Made by a program: the position numbers and the translations under genes | Assembly (NCBI RefSeq): GCF_019649055.1 | Contig: NW_026570279.1 | Location: forward strand, 620,001 to 684,000 | Length of the DNA: 64,000 bases | Source of the DNA: Paramacrobiotus metropolitanus | Taxonomy: Eukaryota; Tardigrada; Eutardigrada; Parachela; Macrobiotidae | Direction: 5' to 3' | Notes under the pieces: generated by a model | Database searches by the model: none | What the model was told of the DNA's origin: nothing | Seen by the model: the letters and a program-made list of their open reading frames with translations, nothing else | In this document: one piece after another, positions 10,167-20,888 of the stretch | Numbering within the stretch: the stretch's first letter is position 1 | Layout of the letters: every line of letters starts with the position of its first letter

Positions 10167-12894
10167 GATGCCCTCACGCACAGTATATTATTGGACGTGA
10201 GGGCATCTTTGAATGTTCATATCCGGATTCTAAATCTTTACTGCCACAAAAGAAAAAAACAGACGCACCAATGCCGCTATCCCAGACACAATTATTAAAA
10301 TCAGTGCCACATTAGAACACCCATATTCGAAAATCCGACCGGGGTTTATAAAAACTTTGTTTGGCGGGTTGGTAATTTGTGACATTCTCTATCTGTAGCT
10401 GGAAGTGCACGTACCGATGAGTTCGGTGTATCCCCCGAAGATCTTCCTAACCCTTTCAACATGAACGATGATGAACTGAAGACGTTCGAGGATGCGTTGA
10501 TGGAGGGCGAAAATGGTAATCATCAGTTCCGTGTTGCTGCGGAAGCAGAGTAAACGTTTTACAACGTTCATAACACTTATATTTCTGCAGACAGTGAACA
10601 AAAACGACGTACTCTGGAAGACAACCCAGAGCAATCACCGCCTAATACTGAAGAAATGGGAACGAACCTCCCGGGTAAGTCTTGAATAACGATTAGCGAA
10701 CCTCGGTATACCGTACACCGTGAAGTGATCCAAAGACGCTGATGCCGCCAAGCGTCAGTCAGCAGCCATGACGAAAGCAGTGCGTTTCGGACAAATTACT
10801 ATGAAAGTGCACTCGCTTTAATATTGCCGGCACTATCCTACCAAAGCTCAGCATGACCGAAAAAGGCTTTTGCGTCCCCGCTTTCAAAGTCCAGTTCATA
10901 GTTCTATTCATAGCAATGCCAGCTATGATCTTATACGGATCAGTTCCGCAACGTGCCAAATTCAATCAGCGCATTGGCGCTTAGTTTAACTCTTTTTTAG
11001 AGAAGACCTTTGCTGCGCGTGGTCGATGAACTGGTATCTTTTATTTTTTTCAGTCCAAAGTGCATCAATAAAACACATTGATCTTGACGGTCGACAAGGT
11101 CAAATATGCACCATTCCAGCAAAACTTACATCAAATGGGGAGATCGATGGTCCAAGCCCACATGTGGTTTTCATCCGCCATGAAGTTTGGAGACTTTATA
11201 AGCACATTCAGTACAAGGTGCATAACGAAGAAGAAAAGCCTGGAATTATCTGCGGGCCGCCTGGTAGCGGAAAAACCACCGCGGCGTTTTGTTGCGCCCT
11301 CAATTTGCTCTGGGCTGACAGTGCTGACGTAGGATGGCTAAGAATTAGAGAGCAAGCAACTTCCTTCACAATTATCAAATACGTCAACAATGAGTACCGC
11401 AGAACAACTATGTCCCTCGAAACTGCTAATATCTCTAGTGAAATAGAGAGCTTAGAACTACCAGACGTCGATCGAAAATTTATCCTTTTTGTCGATGGCG
11501 TGACTGACCGGACAAAAATTTCCAGTTACCCAACTTGGAGTCCCCTTAAGGATCTCGAAAAGGTTTTCGACACTTTCGTCCGATGGCAAAAGGTTTCCAC
11601 TAAAAACCGATTATTCATAGTCACCTCCATGGGGCTTGTTAGATACCCCGAGGACAAGTTGGAGGTATACTATTACTTATCATGGGATTGGGATGAATAC
11701 GCTAAAGCAGTACAAATTACGGATTTTAAAAATCGGGTATTAACCTCACTGAGGAAGGACGGAGTGGATTTGAATGACAACGAGAGATTCAATAAAGCAC
11801 TCCGACTTCGTTATCGTTTCTTTGGCGGAAGTGCTCGTTACATGCTCTTTAAACCATTTTTAACCGCCCTTGCAGAGCTCGATATAGGGCTTTTCGAGGC
11901 AATAGGATCATCGATGTGGACAAGGCTCCGGTACGACGCATATACAAAAGTGGTCGACGTCGGTCAGAAGAGTAATCGCCTGTTAGGAAGATGGGTGAAT
12001 CCGGGCAAGCCGCGAGAGGACAGCGGAAAGTTCGTGTCTGAAAAGGATCACTCTAATCCATATTTCGTCAGCCAATACGTGTGGGCCACTGTTCGACGAC
12101 TGCAGCTCAGGCGCCCAAAAAGAGTTCGAGCTTCTAAATATGGACAGGATTTTGAATACACAGTTTTAAAACATATCAAGGATTTGCGCTCACACGATTA
12201 TCCTGGTATGCGCCTTTTGCCAATAACTCGAAAAATATACCAGGAAAAATCTGCCTGGGTACGCTCTGCGTTTTCAAAACCTGCTTTAGAAATCGTTAAA
12301 CTGGAAGGCAATTACCTCACAGTTTTTCAAACGTTACATGATGCATTTCAACGGATGAATGCCGGCGAGGTATACATATACCCAAAATCGGAAACTCACA
12401 AGGGATACGATATGGTGCGGATGGTCGTAATTCGAGGTGGATCAAGTTTACACTTTCAGTTTTGTGATTGCACCGTGGGACAGAAAAAGCACATCAGAGT
12501 CCCAATTGATTCGATTAAAACGTTTTTTGACGAAATGCAGAAATTTCAACCGGCAGATCCAAAAGAAAAAAGAATGAACATCGGAATAATTGAAATGAGC
12601 TATCTTCTGCCAGCTAACAAAGTTTCTGAACCGGAAGCGAAATTTTCCCTAGTATTCTCAGTACCAATAAGAAAAAGATACTTCGACGAAAAACCAAACC
12701 AAAAGAAATCCAACTGGGAAAAACAACCTCTTTCTGCAGAACAACAAGGAGATATGTTCAAGGCAGAGATAGAAAACTACGTAAGCACAAGCAATAACGC
12801 AAGCAGAGAAAAAGAGGAAAGCACTACGTTGTTTAAAGAGATGCCCGAAATTATTTTGTCAGCAGTGCGTTACTTTTCTGATAACACACTTTAA
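5715..12894 (+). CDS. 14-exon Crinkler/RHS-like P-loop NTPase with duplicated disordered exons
   Basis: Model: 5715-5762, 5863-5961, 6044-6139, 6771-7044, 8473-8543, 8608-8635, 8831-8904, 8968-8995, 9195-9265, 9330-9432, 9645-10007, 10399-10515, 10591-10674, 11054-12894. All exons have AG/GT borders and every phase agrees; the total is 3,297 nt, 1,098 codons plus stop. Residues 1-485 are low-complexity and hydrophilic, including an Asp/Ser/Thr run in exon 11. The last exon carries Walker A GPPGSGKTT (residues 553-561) and a Walker B strand ending FILFVDG (Asp about 633). Near the C-terminus, GYDMV followed by HFQFCDCTVG resembles the D...Q-x-T core of restriction-endonuclease-like domains in Crinkler and RHS proteins. 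Function is unknown. Those families are linked to nuclear targeting, effector activity or mobile elements. Exons 9-14 are the safest part; exons 1-4 are joined by phase only. Confidence 0.6.
6140..6770 (+). other. Intron 3 of the NTPase gene, with one possible extra exon
   Basis: 631 bp. A stretch after TTTCAG near 6274 stays open to a GTAAGTATGG donor at about 6402, but its end phase (2) does not fit exon 4, so it was left out of the model. Confidence 0.3.
6771..7044 (+). CDS. Exon 4 of the NTPase gene (Pro/Thr/Gln-rich linker)
   Basis: Open from the GATCAG acceptor to AAAG|GTATGA (274 nt, phase 0 in, phase 1 out). The encoded 91 residues are disordered, with SAPTTPETPKKW near the end. No domain is recognised. 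It fits exon 3 upstream and exon 5 downstream by phase. Confidence 0.5.
7630..8240. repeat. Two fold-back clusters of TATCC/GGATA motifs in intron 4
   Basis: Many TATCC motifs lie at about 7632-7770 and 8030-8060, and the inverse GGATA at about 7778-7920 and 8118-8240. Each direct-then-inverse pair can fold on itself. The motif resembles the subterminal repeats of the hAT element at 1695-4110, so these may be degenerate hAT-type MITEs. No target duplication was found. Confidence 0.45.
8281..9432 (+). repeat. Tandem exon-intron cassette, three copies, period about 361 bp
   Basis: Anchors recur at regular distances: CTTCGGTCGATTATT at 8326 and 8686, with a diverged form near 9050, and the acceptor CTTTAGGG at 8602, 8962 and 9324. 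Each copy carries a 71-74-nt exon and a following short exon (28 nt in copies one and two, 103 nt in the last). Coding and intron parts are both repeated, so whole genomic units were duplicated in tandem within the NTPase gene. Confidence 0.8.
8473..9432 (+). CDS. Exons 5-10 of the NTPase gene (triplicated exon pair)
   Basis: Pairs are 8473-8543 + 8608-8635, 8831-8904 + 8968-8995, and 9195-9265 + 9330-9432. The first member of each pair starts in phase 1 and ends in phase 0; the second starts in phase 0 and ends in phase 1. The cassette is therefore symmetric and duplication keeps the frame. The encoded peptides are related: a Gly-Pro segment, then N/S residues, SMxxSxLLTP or similar, then Gly-(Glu/Asp)-Ser-(Asn/Ser)-Gln. 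All are Ser/Pro-rich and probably unstructured. Confidence 0.6.
9645..10674 (+). CDS. Exons 11-13 of the NTPase gene (acidic region)
   Basis: Exon 11 (9645-10007) encodes a run with Asp every two to four residues between Ser, Thr, Val and Met, for example SADSDSSVDSDFSTDMD. Exon 12 (10399-10515) and exon 13 (10591-10674) are also Asp/Glu/Pro-rich. Donors are GTAAGA, GTAATC and GTAAGT; all three introns are phase 1. This acidic linker directly precedes the NTPase exon. Confidence 0.65.
10111..10160. repeat. (TA)n microsatellite in intron 11
   Basis: A nearly pure alternating TA tract of about 50 bp. Confidence 0.95.
10164..10210. other. Perfect 15-bp stem hairpin in intron 11
   Basis: AAAGATGCCCTCACG at 10164-10178 pairs exactly with CGTGAGGGCATCTTT at 10196-10210 across a 17-nt loop, directly after the TA tract. 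It may be a small structured RNA or the relic of a MITE. Confidence 0.6.
11054..12894 (+). CDS. NTPase exon (P-loop plus C-terminal domain)
   Basis: A 613-codon exon after a TTTTTTTCAG acceptor. Walker A spans 11254-11280 and Walker B about 11476-11499. A following FGGSARYMLF motif matches the Gly-Gly-x-x-Arg-Tyr pattern typical after the ATPase of Crinkler/RHS-type proteins. The region from about 12130 to the stop forms a second alpha/beta domain, and the last 60 residues are charged. The stop is TAA, and AATAAA lies at 13168-13173. An in-frame ATG at 11026 would start a shorter protein if the upstream exons were not used. Confidence 0.75.
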
Positions 12895-13600
12895 ATCTAA
12901 TTTGTTTGTTAATATTTTGGCTGAGAAACAATTTTTAAGAGCAAACGGCACGAGCAAGGTTTTGCGTTTGTACTATTTTCATTTTCATTAAGAAAGGGCA
13001 TAATGTATGCATCACTCAAAGATTTTTTTAATGATTTGGTTGTGAAACAATTTTCAAAAAAAGAGCACGAGCAAAGTGATGGTTTTAATTTTGTCTGCAT
13101 TTTTTTGACAAGACAGTTGACCATCTCTAGAAATTACAAGAAAGTCACGAAACCAAAACTGCTACCCAATAAAAACGTAGCGAAATAGAAGAATTTTCTT
13201 CGCTATCGAAGAATTATCTTCGTTATCGAAGAATTTTCTTCGCTAGAAACATGTTTTAGTCTAAATTCAGGTTAACTTGTTTAAACAGAAAAACAGAATG
13301 AGGAGACCACAGTCACTTGTATTCTAAGTATGCAAGTTCCTTCGCATGCTGTTTTCGTAATAATTAACATAATTATACTTCTGGCTAGAAGTTTATTGCA
13401 GAATTTTGCTTAGCAACTGTGAGCACGAAAGGGAGTATCGTTCTACCGACTCAACTGCAGTTTTTAAAATATTTAGGATTTCTACGGCAAAATTTTGCTT
13501 TGTAAGTACTTAACAAGGTAGCCTCGCGCATCCGCGCTAGGCACTTAAGTACTGGATAGTATTGGCTTTGTTTTGGAAAGGTCATTATAAATATGTAAAG
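12895..13600. other. 3' flank of the NTPase gene, short repeats
   Basis: AT-rich. Three copies of a 20-bp near-palindromic unit around CGAAGAATTTTCTTCG lie at about 13183-13247. From 13520 the sequence matches a block repeated at 16022-16130 (GCCTCGCGCATCCGCGC), so the satellite complex begins here. Confidence 0.45.
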
Positions 13601-13609
13601 GCTGACGTT

Positions 13610-14275
13610 CGGAATTTCTGAAGTTCTGGGAATTTTAATTTTTCACGTTATGAAGATTCTGATTTTCTGATGTTCTAACGTTATGACCTTGTGACGTTTT
13701 TAGGTTTTTACGTTCTGACGTTCTGACGTTCTGACGTTCTAACGTTCTAACGTTCTAACGTTCTAACGTTCTAACGTTCTAACGTTCTGACGTTCTAACG
13801 TTCTAACGTTCTAACGTTCTGACGTTCTGACGTTCTAACGTTCTAACGTTCTGGCGTTCTGATGTTCTGACGTTCTGACGTTTTCACGTTCTGACGTTAT
13901 GACGTTTTCACGTTCTCACGTTCTGACGTTATGACGTCGTGACGTTGTGACGTTCTGACGTAGGTACGTTCTGGCGTTCTAACGTTCTCACGTTCTGACG
14001 TTCTGATGTTCTTACTTCATGACGTTCTGACGTTCTTACGGTGTTACGTTCTAACGTTCTAATGTCCTAACGTTTTCACGTTCTGACGTTATTACGTTCT
14101 GATGTTCTGACGTTCTAATGTACTAACATTCTAACGTTAGGACGTTTTGACGTTCTGACGTTGTTACGTTCTGGCGTTCTGAAGTTCTGACGTTCTAACG
14201 TTCTCACGTTATGACGTTATGACGTTCTGACGTTCTAACGTTTTGAATTTCTGACGTTTTGACGCTCTGAAATAC
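13610..14275. repeat. 8-bp satellite ACGTTCTR, first block
   Basis: Tens of copies of ACGTTCTA/ACGTTCTG in tandem, with point changes. The purest stretch is 13715-13870. Confidence 0.95.
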
Positions 14276-14819
14276 GTCCGGACTTTTGCATGACGTAATA
14301 TACATTTTTTACCTAACGAGCAAGTATTTATGCATCCGCTATAGTCTCCGTGGTTACAGTCAATTTTATAGTAAGTACTTTTTATTGCCGTGGAGTGAAT
14401 ACTTCTTTGAGTGCTCTTTACGTTTCCCATACTTAAGACCTGGTGAAACCATCTTCTGACCACTGGTTAATAAAAAAAAACAAAAATCTATTGGCAAACC
14501 TATGGAAAATATGGAATTTTTTAAGACCAAGCTGGACTAAAACTGACCACGCGTTGACGAGTCTATAAAAACGGCGCATAAATACGTTTTGGTCGGTAAG
14601 ATTGTATGAATACAAGGTAGCCTCGCGCTTTCGCGCTCGGCACTTAAGTACTGGAAATTATGAATATTTTCAAATGAGACATAAGCACACAGGAAATTGT
14701 AAAAATTTTGGATAATTGGGAAGGTATGGAAAATGTGATTTATTTGAAACTAAGATTGAAATCGTATATACGCTTTCGTAGTCGTATTTCATAAGACGTA
14801 ATAACGTTCTAAGGTTTAA

Positions 14820-15600
14820 TTTTTTTCGTTCGGACGTTCTTACGTTCTGACCTTCTAACGTTTTAAAGTTCTGACGTTCTGAATTTCCGACGTTCTGACG
14901 TTTTTAATTTTTCACGTTTCGACTTCCTGACCTTCTGAAGGTCTAACGTTCTGATATTCTGACGTTCTAACGTTCTGATATTCTGACGTTCTGAATTTCT
15001 GACGTTTTTAATTTTTCACGTTCTGACTTTTTGACCTTCTGACGTTCTAACGTTCTAATATTCGGACGTTGTAACGTTCTGATATTCTGACATTCTGAAT
15101 TTCTGACGTTCTGACGTTTTTAATTTTTCACGTTCTGACTTTCTGACGTTCTAACGTTCTGATATTCTGACGTTCTAACGTTCTGACATTCTGAATTTCT
15201 GACGCTCTGACGTTTTTAATTTTTCACGTTCTGACTTTCTGACCTTCTGACGTTCTAACGTTCTAATATTCGGACGTTGTAACGTTCTGATATTCTGACA
15301 TTCTGAATTTCTGACGTTTTCATTTTTCACGTTCTGACTTTCAGACCTTCTGACGTTCTAACGTTCTGATATTCTGACGTTCTAACGTTCTGACATTCTG
15401 ACGTTCTAACGTTCTGACATTTTGAATTTCTGACGTTCTAACGTTTTTTAATTTTTCACGTTCTGACATTCTGACCTTCTGACGTTCTAACGTCTGATAT
15501 TCTTACGTTCTAAATTTCTGACGTTTTTGATTTTTCACGTTCGGATTACCTGACGTTCTGTTTTTTTGACGTTCTGACTTCTGATGTTTTTACGTTGTGA
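14820..15600. repeat. Higher-order satellite block B with about 100-bp super-repeats
   Basis: Within the 8-mer background, the phrase TTTTTAATTTTTCACGTTC recurs at roughly 90-130-bp spacing, so several 8-mers are amplified together as a larger unit. The inverse of this block is at 17360-18170. Confidence 0.85.
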
Positions 15601-16974
15601 CGTATAGATACTGTGTAAGCGACATACTGGGCGATGTACCTTTTATGGACGTTTGGGTACTAATTTATTGCTCACATACCTCGTAACAATTATTATTTAT
15701 ACTAAAAAGGAAGTATTAATATGTATCCGCTATAGTCTCCGTGGTTACAGTCATCATGTTAAGTACGAGTACTTACTTTGTGTTGCTGTGCAGACTGCAG
15801 TAGTGAATACTTCTTCGAGTGCTCTTTACGTTTCCTATACTTAAGACCTGGTGGAACCATCTTCTGACCACTGGTTAATTAAAAAAAACAAAGATCTATT
15901 GGCACACCTATGGAAAATATGGAATTTTTTAAGACCAAGCTGGACTAAAACTGACCACGCGTTGACGAGTCTATAAAAACGGCGCATAAATACGTTTTGG
16001 TCGGTAAGATTGTATGAATACAAGGTAGCCTCGCGCATCCGCGCTCGGCACTTAAGTACTGGATAGTATTGGCTTTGTTTCGGAAAGGTCATTATGAATA
16101 TATAAAGGCTGACGTTTGGAATTTACGGCGTTCGGACAATTTTAATTTTTCACGTTCTGAAGTTCTGATGTTCTGACGTTCTAACGTTCTGACGTTCTAA
16201 CGTCCTAACGTTCTGACGTTCCGATGTTCTTACTTTATGACGTTCTGACGGTGTTACGTTCTGACGTTCACACGTATTGAATTTCTGACGTTTTGACGCT
16301 CTGAAATACGTATGGACTTTTGCATGACGTAATAATATATAATTTTACCTAAAGAGCAAGTATTTATGCATCCGCTATAGTCTCCGTGGTTACAGACATT
16401 ATGTTTTAAAGCACGTTTTATTGCTGTGCAGTGAATACGTTTTTGAGTGCTCTACGTTTCCTATACTTAAGACCTGGTGAAACCATCTTCTGACCACTGG
16501 TTATTAAAAACAAACAAAAATCTATTGGCACACCTATGGAAAATATGGAATTTTTTAAGACCAAGCTGGACTTAAACTGACCACGAGTTATCGAGGAGTT
16601 AAAAACGGCGCATAAATACGCTTTGGTCGGTAAGCTTGTATGAATATAAAGATAAAGATATCAAAAAGGAAGTATTAATATGTATCCGCTATAGTCTCCG
16701 TGGTTACAGTCATCATGTTAAGTACGAGTACTTACTTTGTATTGCTGTGCAGACTGCAGTAGTGAATACTTCTTCGAGTGCTCTTTACGTTTCCTATACT
16801 TAAGACCTGGTGGAACCATCTTCTGACCACTGGTTAATTAAAAAAAACAAAAATCTATTGGCACACCTATGGAAAATATGGAATTTTTTAAGACCACGCT
16901 GGACTAAAACTGACCACGCGTTGACGAGTCCTATAAAAACGGCGCATAAATACGTTTTGGTCGGTAAGATTGTA

Positions 16975-17035
16975 TAAAGATATAAAGATATATCTTTATC
17001 TTTATCTTTATATTCATACAATCTTACCGACCAAT
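16975..17035. repeat. Palindromic junction of the inverted satellite
   Basis: GGTAAGATTGTAT with AAAGATATAAAGATATA meets TATCTTTATCTTTATCTTTATATTCATACAATCTTACC, so the two arms face each other with almost no spacer. The right arm has lost about 70 bp of module A just beyond the junction. Confidence 0.85.
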
Positions 17036-19619
17036 ACGTATTTATGCGCCGTTTTTCCATAAAAAAAAAAAAATTCCATATTTTCCATAGGTGTGCCAAT
17101 AGATCTTTGTTTTTTTAATTAACCAGTGGTCAGAAGATGGTTCCACCAGGTCTTAAGTATAGGAAACGTAAAAAGCACTCGAAGAAGTATACTACTGCAC
17201 TCAACAAAATAAGTACTCGTACTCATGATGACTGTAACCACGGACTATATATACTTCCTTTAGTATAAATAATAATTGTTACGAGGTATGTAAGCAATAA
17301 ATTAGTACCCAAACGTCCATAAAAGGTACATCGCCCAGTATGTCGCTTGCACAGTATCTATACGTCACAACGTAAAAACATCAGAAGTCAGAACGTACAA
17401 AAAAACAGAACGTCAGGTATTCCGAACGTGAAAAATCAAAAACGTCAGAAATTTAGAACGTAAGAATATCAGACGTTAGAACGTCAGAAGGTCAGAATGT
17501 CAGAACGTGAAAAATTAAAAAACGTCAGAACGTCAGAAATTCAAAATGTCAGAACGTTAGAACGTCAGAACGTCAGAACGTTAGAACGTCAGAATATCAG
17601 AACGTTAGAACGTCAGAAGGTCTGAAAGTCAGAACGTGAAAAATGAAAACGTCAGAACGTCAGAAATTCAGAATGTCAGAATATCAGAATGTTACAACGT
17701 CCGAATATTAGAACGTTAGAACGTCAGAAGGTCAGAAAGTCAGAACGTGAAAATTAAAACGTCAGAGCGTCAGAAATTCAGAATGTCAGAACGTTAGAAC
17801 GTCAGAATGTCAGAACGTTAGAACGTCAGAATATCAGAACGTTAGAACGTCAGAAAGTCAGAACGTGAAAAATTAAAAACGTCAGAACGTCAGAAATTCA
17901 GAATGTCAGAATATCAGAACGTTACAACGTCCGAATATTAGAACGTTAGAACGTCAGAAGGTCAAAAAGTCAGAACGTGAAAAATTAAAAACGTCCAAAA
18001 TTCAGAACGTCAGAATATCAGAACGTTAGAACGTCAGAATATCAGAACGTTAGACCTTCAGAAGGTCAGGAAGTCGAAACGTGAAAAATTAAAAACGTCA
18101 GAACGTCGAAAATTCAGAACGTCAGAACTTTAAAACGTTAGAAGGTCAGAACGTAAGAACGTCCGAACGAAAAAAATTAAACCTTAGAACGTTATTACGT
18201 CTTATGAAATACGACTACGAAAGCGTATATACGATTTCAATCTTAGTCTTAAATAAATCACATTTTCCATACCTTCCCAATTATCCAAAATTTTTACAAT
18301 TTCCTGTGTGCTTATGTCTCATTTGAAAATATTCATAATTTCCAGTACTTAAGTGCCGAGCGCGAATGCGCGAGGCTACCTTGTATTCATACAATCTTAC
18401 CGAAAAAAACGTATTTATGCGCCGTTTTTATAGACTCGTCAACGCGTGGTCAGTTTTAGTCCAGCTTGGTCTTAAAAAATTCCATATTTTCCATAGGTGT
18501 GCCAATAGATTTTTGTTTTTTTTAATTAACCAGTGGTCAGAAGATGGTTCCACCAGGTCTTAAGTATAGGAAACGTAAAGAGCACTCGAAGAAGTATTCA
18601 CTACTGCAGTCTGCACAGCAACACAAAGTAAGTACTCGTACTCGTACTTAACATGATGACTGTAACCACGGAGACTATAGCGGATACATATTAATACTTC
18701 CTTTTTAGTATAAATATAAATAATAATTGTTACGAGGTATGTGAGCAATAAATTAGTACCCAAACGTCCATAAAAGGTACATCGCCCAGTATGTCGCTTA
18801 TACAGTATCTATACGTCACAACGTAAAAACATCAGAAGTCAGAACGTCAAAAAACAGAACGTCAGGTAATCCGAACGTGAACAATCAAAAACGTCAGAAA
18901 TTTAGAACGTAAGAATATCCGACGTTAGAACGTCAGAAGGTCAGAATGTCAGAACGTGAAAATTAAAAAACGTCAGAACGTCAGAAATTCAAGATGTCAG
19001 AACGTTAGAACGTCAGAATGTCAGAACGTTAGAACGTCAGAATATCAGAACGTTAGACCTTCAGAAGGTCAGGAAGTCGGAACGTGAAAAATTAAAAACG
19101 TCAGAACGTCGGAAATTCAGTACGTCAGAACTTTAAAACGTTAGAAGGTCAGAACGTAAGAACGTCCGAACGAAAAAAATTAAACCTTAGAACGTTATTG
19201 CGTCTTATGAAATACGACTACGAAAGCGTATATACGATTTCAATCTTAGTCTTAAATAAATCACATTTTCCATTCCTTCCCAATTATCCAAAATTTTTAC
19301 AATTTCCTGTGTGCTTATGTCTCATTTGAAAATATTCATAATTTCCAGTACTTAAGTGCCGAGCGCGAATGCGCGAGGCTACCTTGTCTTTATATTCATA
19401 CAATCTTACCGACCAAAGCGTATTTATGCGCCGTTTTTATCTCCTCTACAACGCGTGGTCAGTTTAAGTCCAGCTTAGTCTTAAAAAATTCCATATTTTC
19501 CATAGGTGTGCCAATAGATTTTTGTTTGTTTTTAATAACCAGTGGTCAGAAGATGGTTTCACCAGGTCTTAAGTACAGGAAACGTAAAGAGCACCCAGTA
19601 GTATCAATGTGAAGCGTGG

Positions 19620-20180
19620 TAAAATTTCTACTGTCTATTACAATTAGGGGATTCCTAACCAGTTTTAAATATCCGGTGGGTGGAAAAATAATGCCCGGTG
19701 GGTCTAAAAAAATTTCATCTAATAAAATACTTTTTATTTAATTTATTGTCTCTGCAGTATTGCGCTCATCATCACAAACACTTAACTTTCGTAACCTAAG
19801 TGTTAATGACAGTTTGCACTAATTGTTATTTTTTTTAAAAATTAAATAAATTACGTGGCGCATTAATTTTTGCTGTTTACCGACATGTAACGGATATTGC
19901 AGCAAGTGCACTAACGATAACATATGCAGCACCGTATTCGCATGTATATCCGTGCTCTCTTGACAAATAATACTAGCATGTACTTTCGCATAAACAATGT
20001 AGCCTTTCCGTGGAGCCAGAGTTCGATTTCGAACTGAGTTGAATGCCTGCTGAAATTTCGGGACGCGGCTTTTCTGTTCCCGTATACGTGCAACAAGTGT
20101 AGCACTTTGATCGCATACAGCAATGTTCTCGTGATAAGGGAGGAAAATCGAACTCTTACGTACGAGACAATACACTGTTT
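19620..20180. other. Intergenic, no gene recognised
   Basis: AT-rich first half, then mixed sequence; a 153-codon minus-strand ORF begins in the adjacent repeat and has no recognisable domain. Confidence 0.3.
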
Positions 20181-20184
20181 CATC

Positions 20185-20600
20185 GCTAGCGCGTTCGATT
20201 TTTGACTTGTTAGCAAGCACGGTATTCCTTCGGTCTCCCGCTGGCAAGCCAAATCGAACGTAATGCTTGCTGCTCAGCATTGTCTTGTCGTACAGGGGAA
20301 ATCGAACTCGCTTGTACGTACAAAAGACAATAGCATTGCATCACTGCCGTACAGTGAGCGAGTTCGATTTTCGCCTTGCTCGCTGGAAGCACGCGCGGTG
20401 TCCCTTTGATCTCCCGCTGGCAAGCAAAATCGAACGCAGTGCTGCTCTGCATTGTCTTGTCCTGTGGATCAAAAATCGAACTGGCTTGTACGTACAAGAC
20501 AATAGCAGTGCATCTTCACCGTACACACACCGAGTTCGATTTTTGACTTGCTCACTCGATGCACGCGCGGTGCCCTTTGATCTCCCGCTGCGAGCAGCAA
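20185..20600. repeat. Tandem repeat of about 170 bp with inverted GTTCGATTTT motifs
   Basis: Starts of the unit (GTTCGATTTTTGACTTG or close) lie near 20192, 20361 and 20533. Each unit also carries the inverse AAAATCGAAC once or twice, GCACGCGCGGTG, ATCTCCCGCTG and CTTGTACGTACAAGACAAT. The inverse motifs allow long hairpins. Open frames across it on both strands follow from the repeat and are not called as genes. Confidence 0.8.
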
Positions 20601-20888
20601 CAAGTGGAGAAATCGAACCCGATACCTGTACGGTGATGCTGCCTCTGTACTGTCTTGTCTGCAAGAGCAAGAAGAGTGATCGCATTTTGCACGAGGCACC
20701 CAGATTCTTTTCTACCAAACGCTTCTGTTGGATCAAATTGCGTCTTACCTAATTGTGTGCGAACGTGGAGCAGAGCGATAGCTACTGTACTATTAATAGT
20801 TGATAATAGTTATTCGGAATTTTTAATTAGTACCTACCAGCGCAGGCTTGCTGTTCTGTTAATAGTTATTGATAATAAATATTAAGAA

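Larger units (their letters stand above)
14300..19610. repeat. Large inverted higher-order satellite with a palindromic centre near 17000
   Basis: Two modules alternate. Module A is about 300-400 bp and contains the CTCCGTGGTTACAG and GGCGCATAAATACG motifs. Module B is the ACGTTCTR satellite. Order on the left: A 14.33-14.63, unique spacer 14.64-14.81, B 14.82-15.60, A 15.64-16.04, B 16.1-16.3, A 16.35-16.65, A 16.66-16.97 kb. On the right in inverted orientation: A 17.02-17.35, B 17.36-18.17, spacer 18.17-18.35, A 18.36-18.79, B 18.80-19.18, spacer 19.18-19.37, A 19.38-19.60 kb. Small ORFs of 60-100 codons recur in every A module but are copies of one another and are probably not genes. Confidence 0.9.

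Noticed and set aside
14209-18563. Recurring 60-100-codon ORFs in the satellite modules (YRLVNAWSVLVQ type)
   Set aside because: They appear only as copies within module A, with stops and length changes between copies, no splice signals and no domain. They follow from repetition.
20210-20752. Overlapping ORFs of 76-161 codons on both strands at 20.2-20.75 kb
   Set aside because: They track the 170-bp tandem repeat; similar peptides occur on both strands, which is expected of a repeat without stops.
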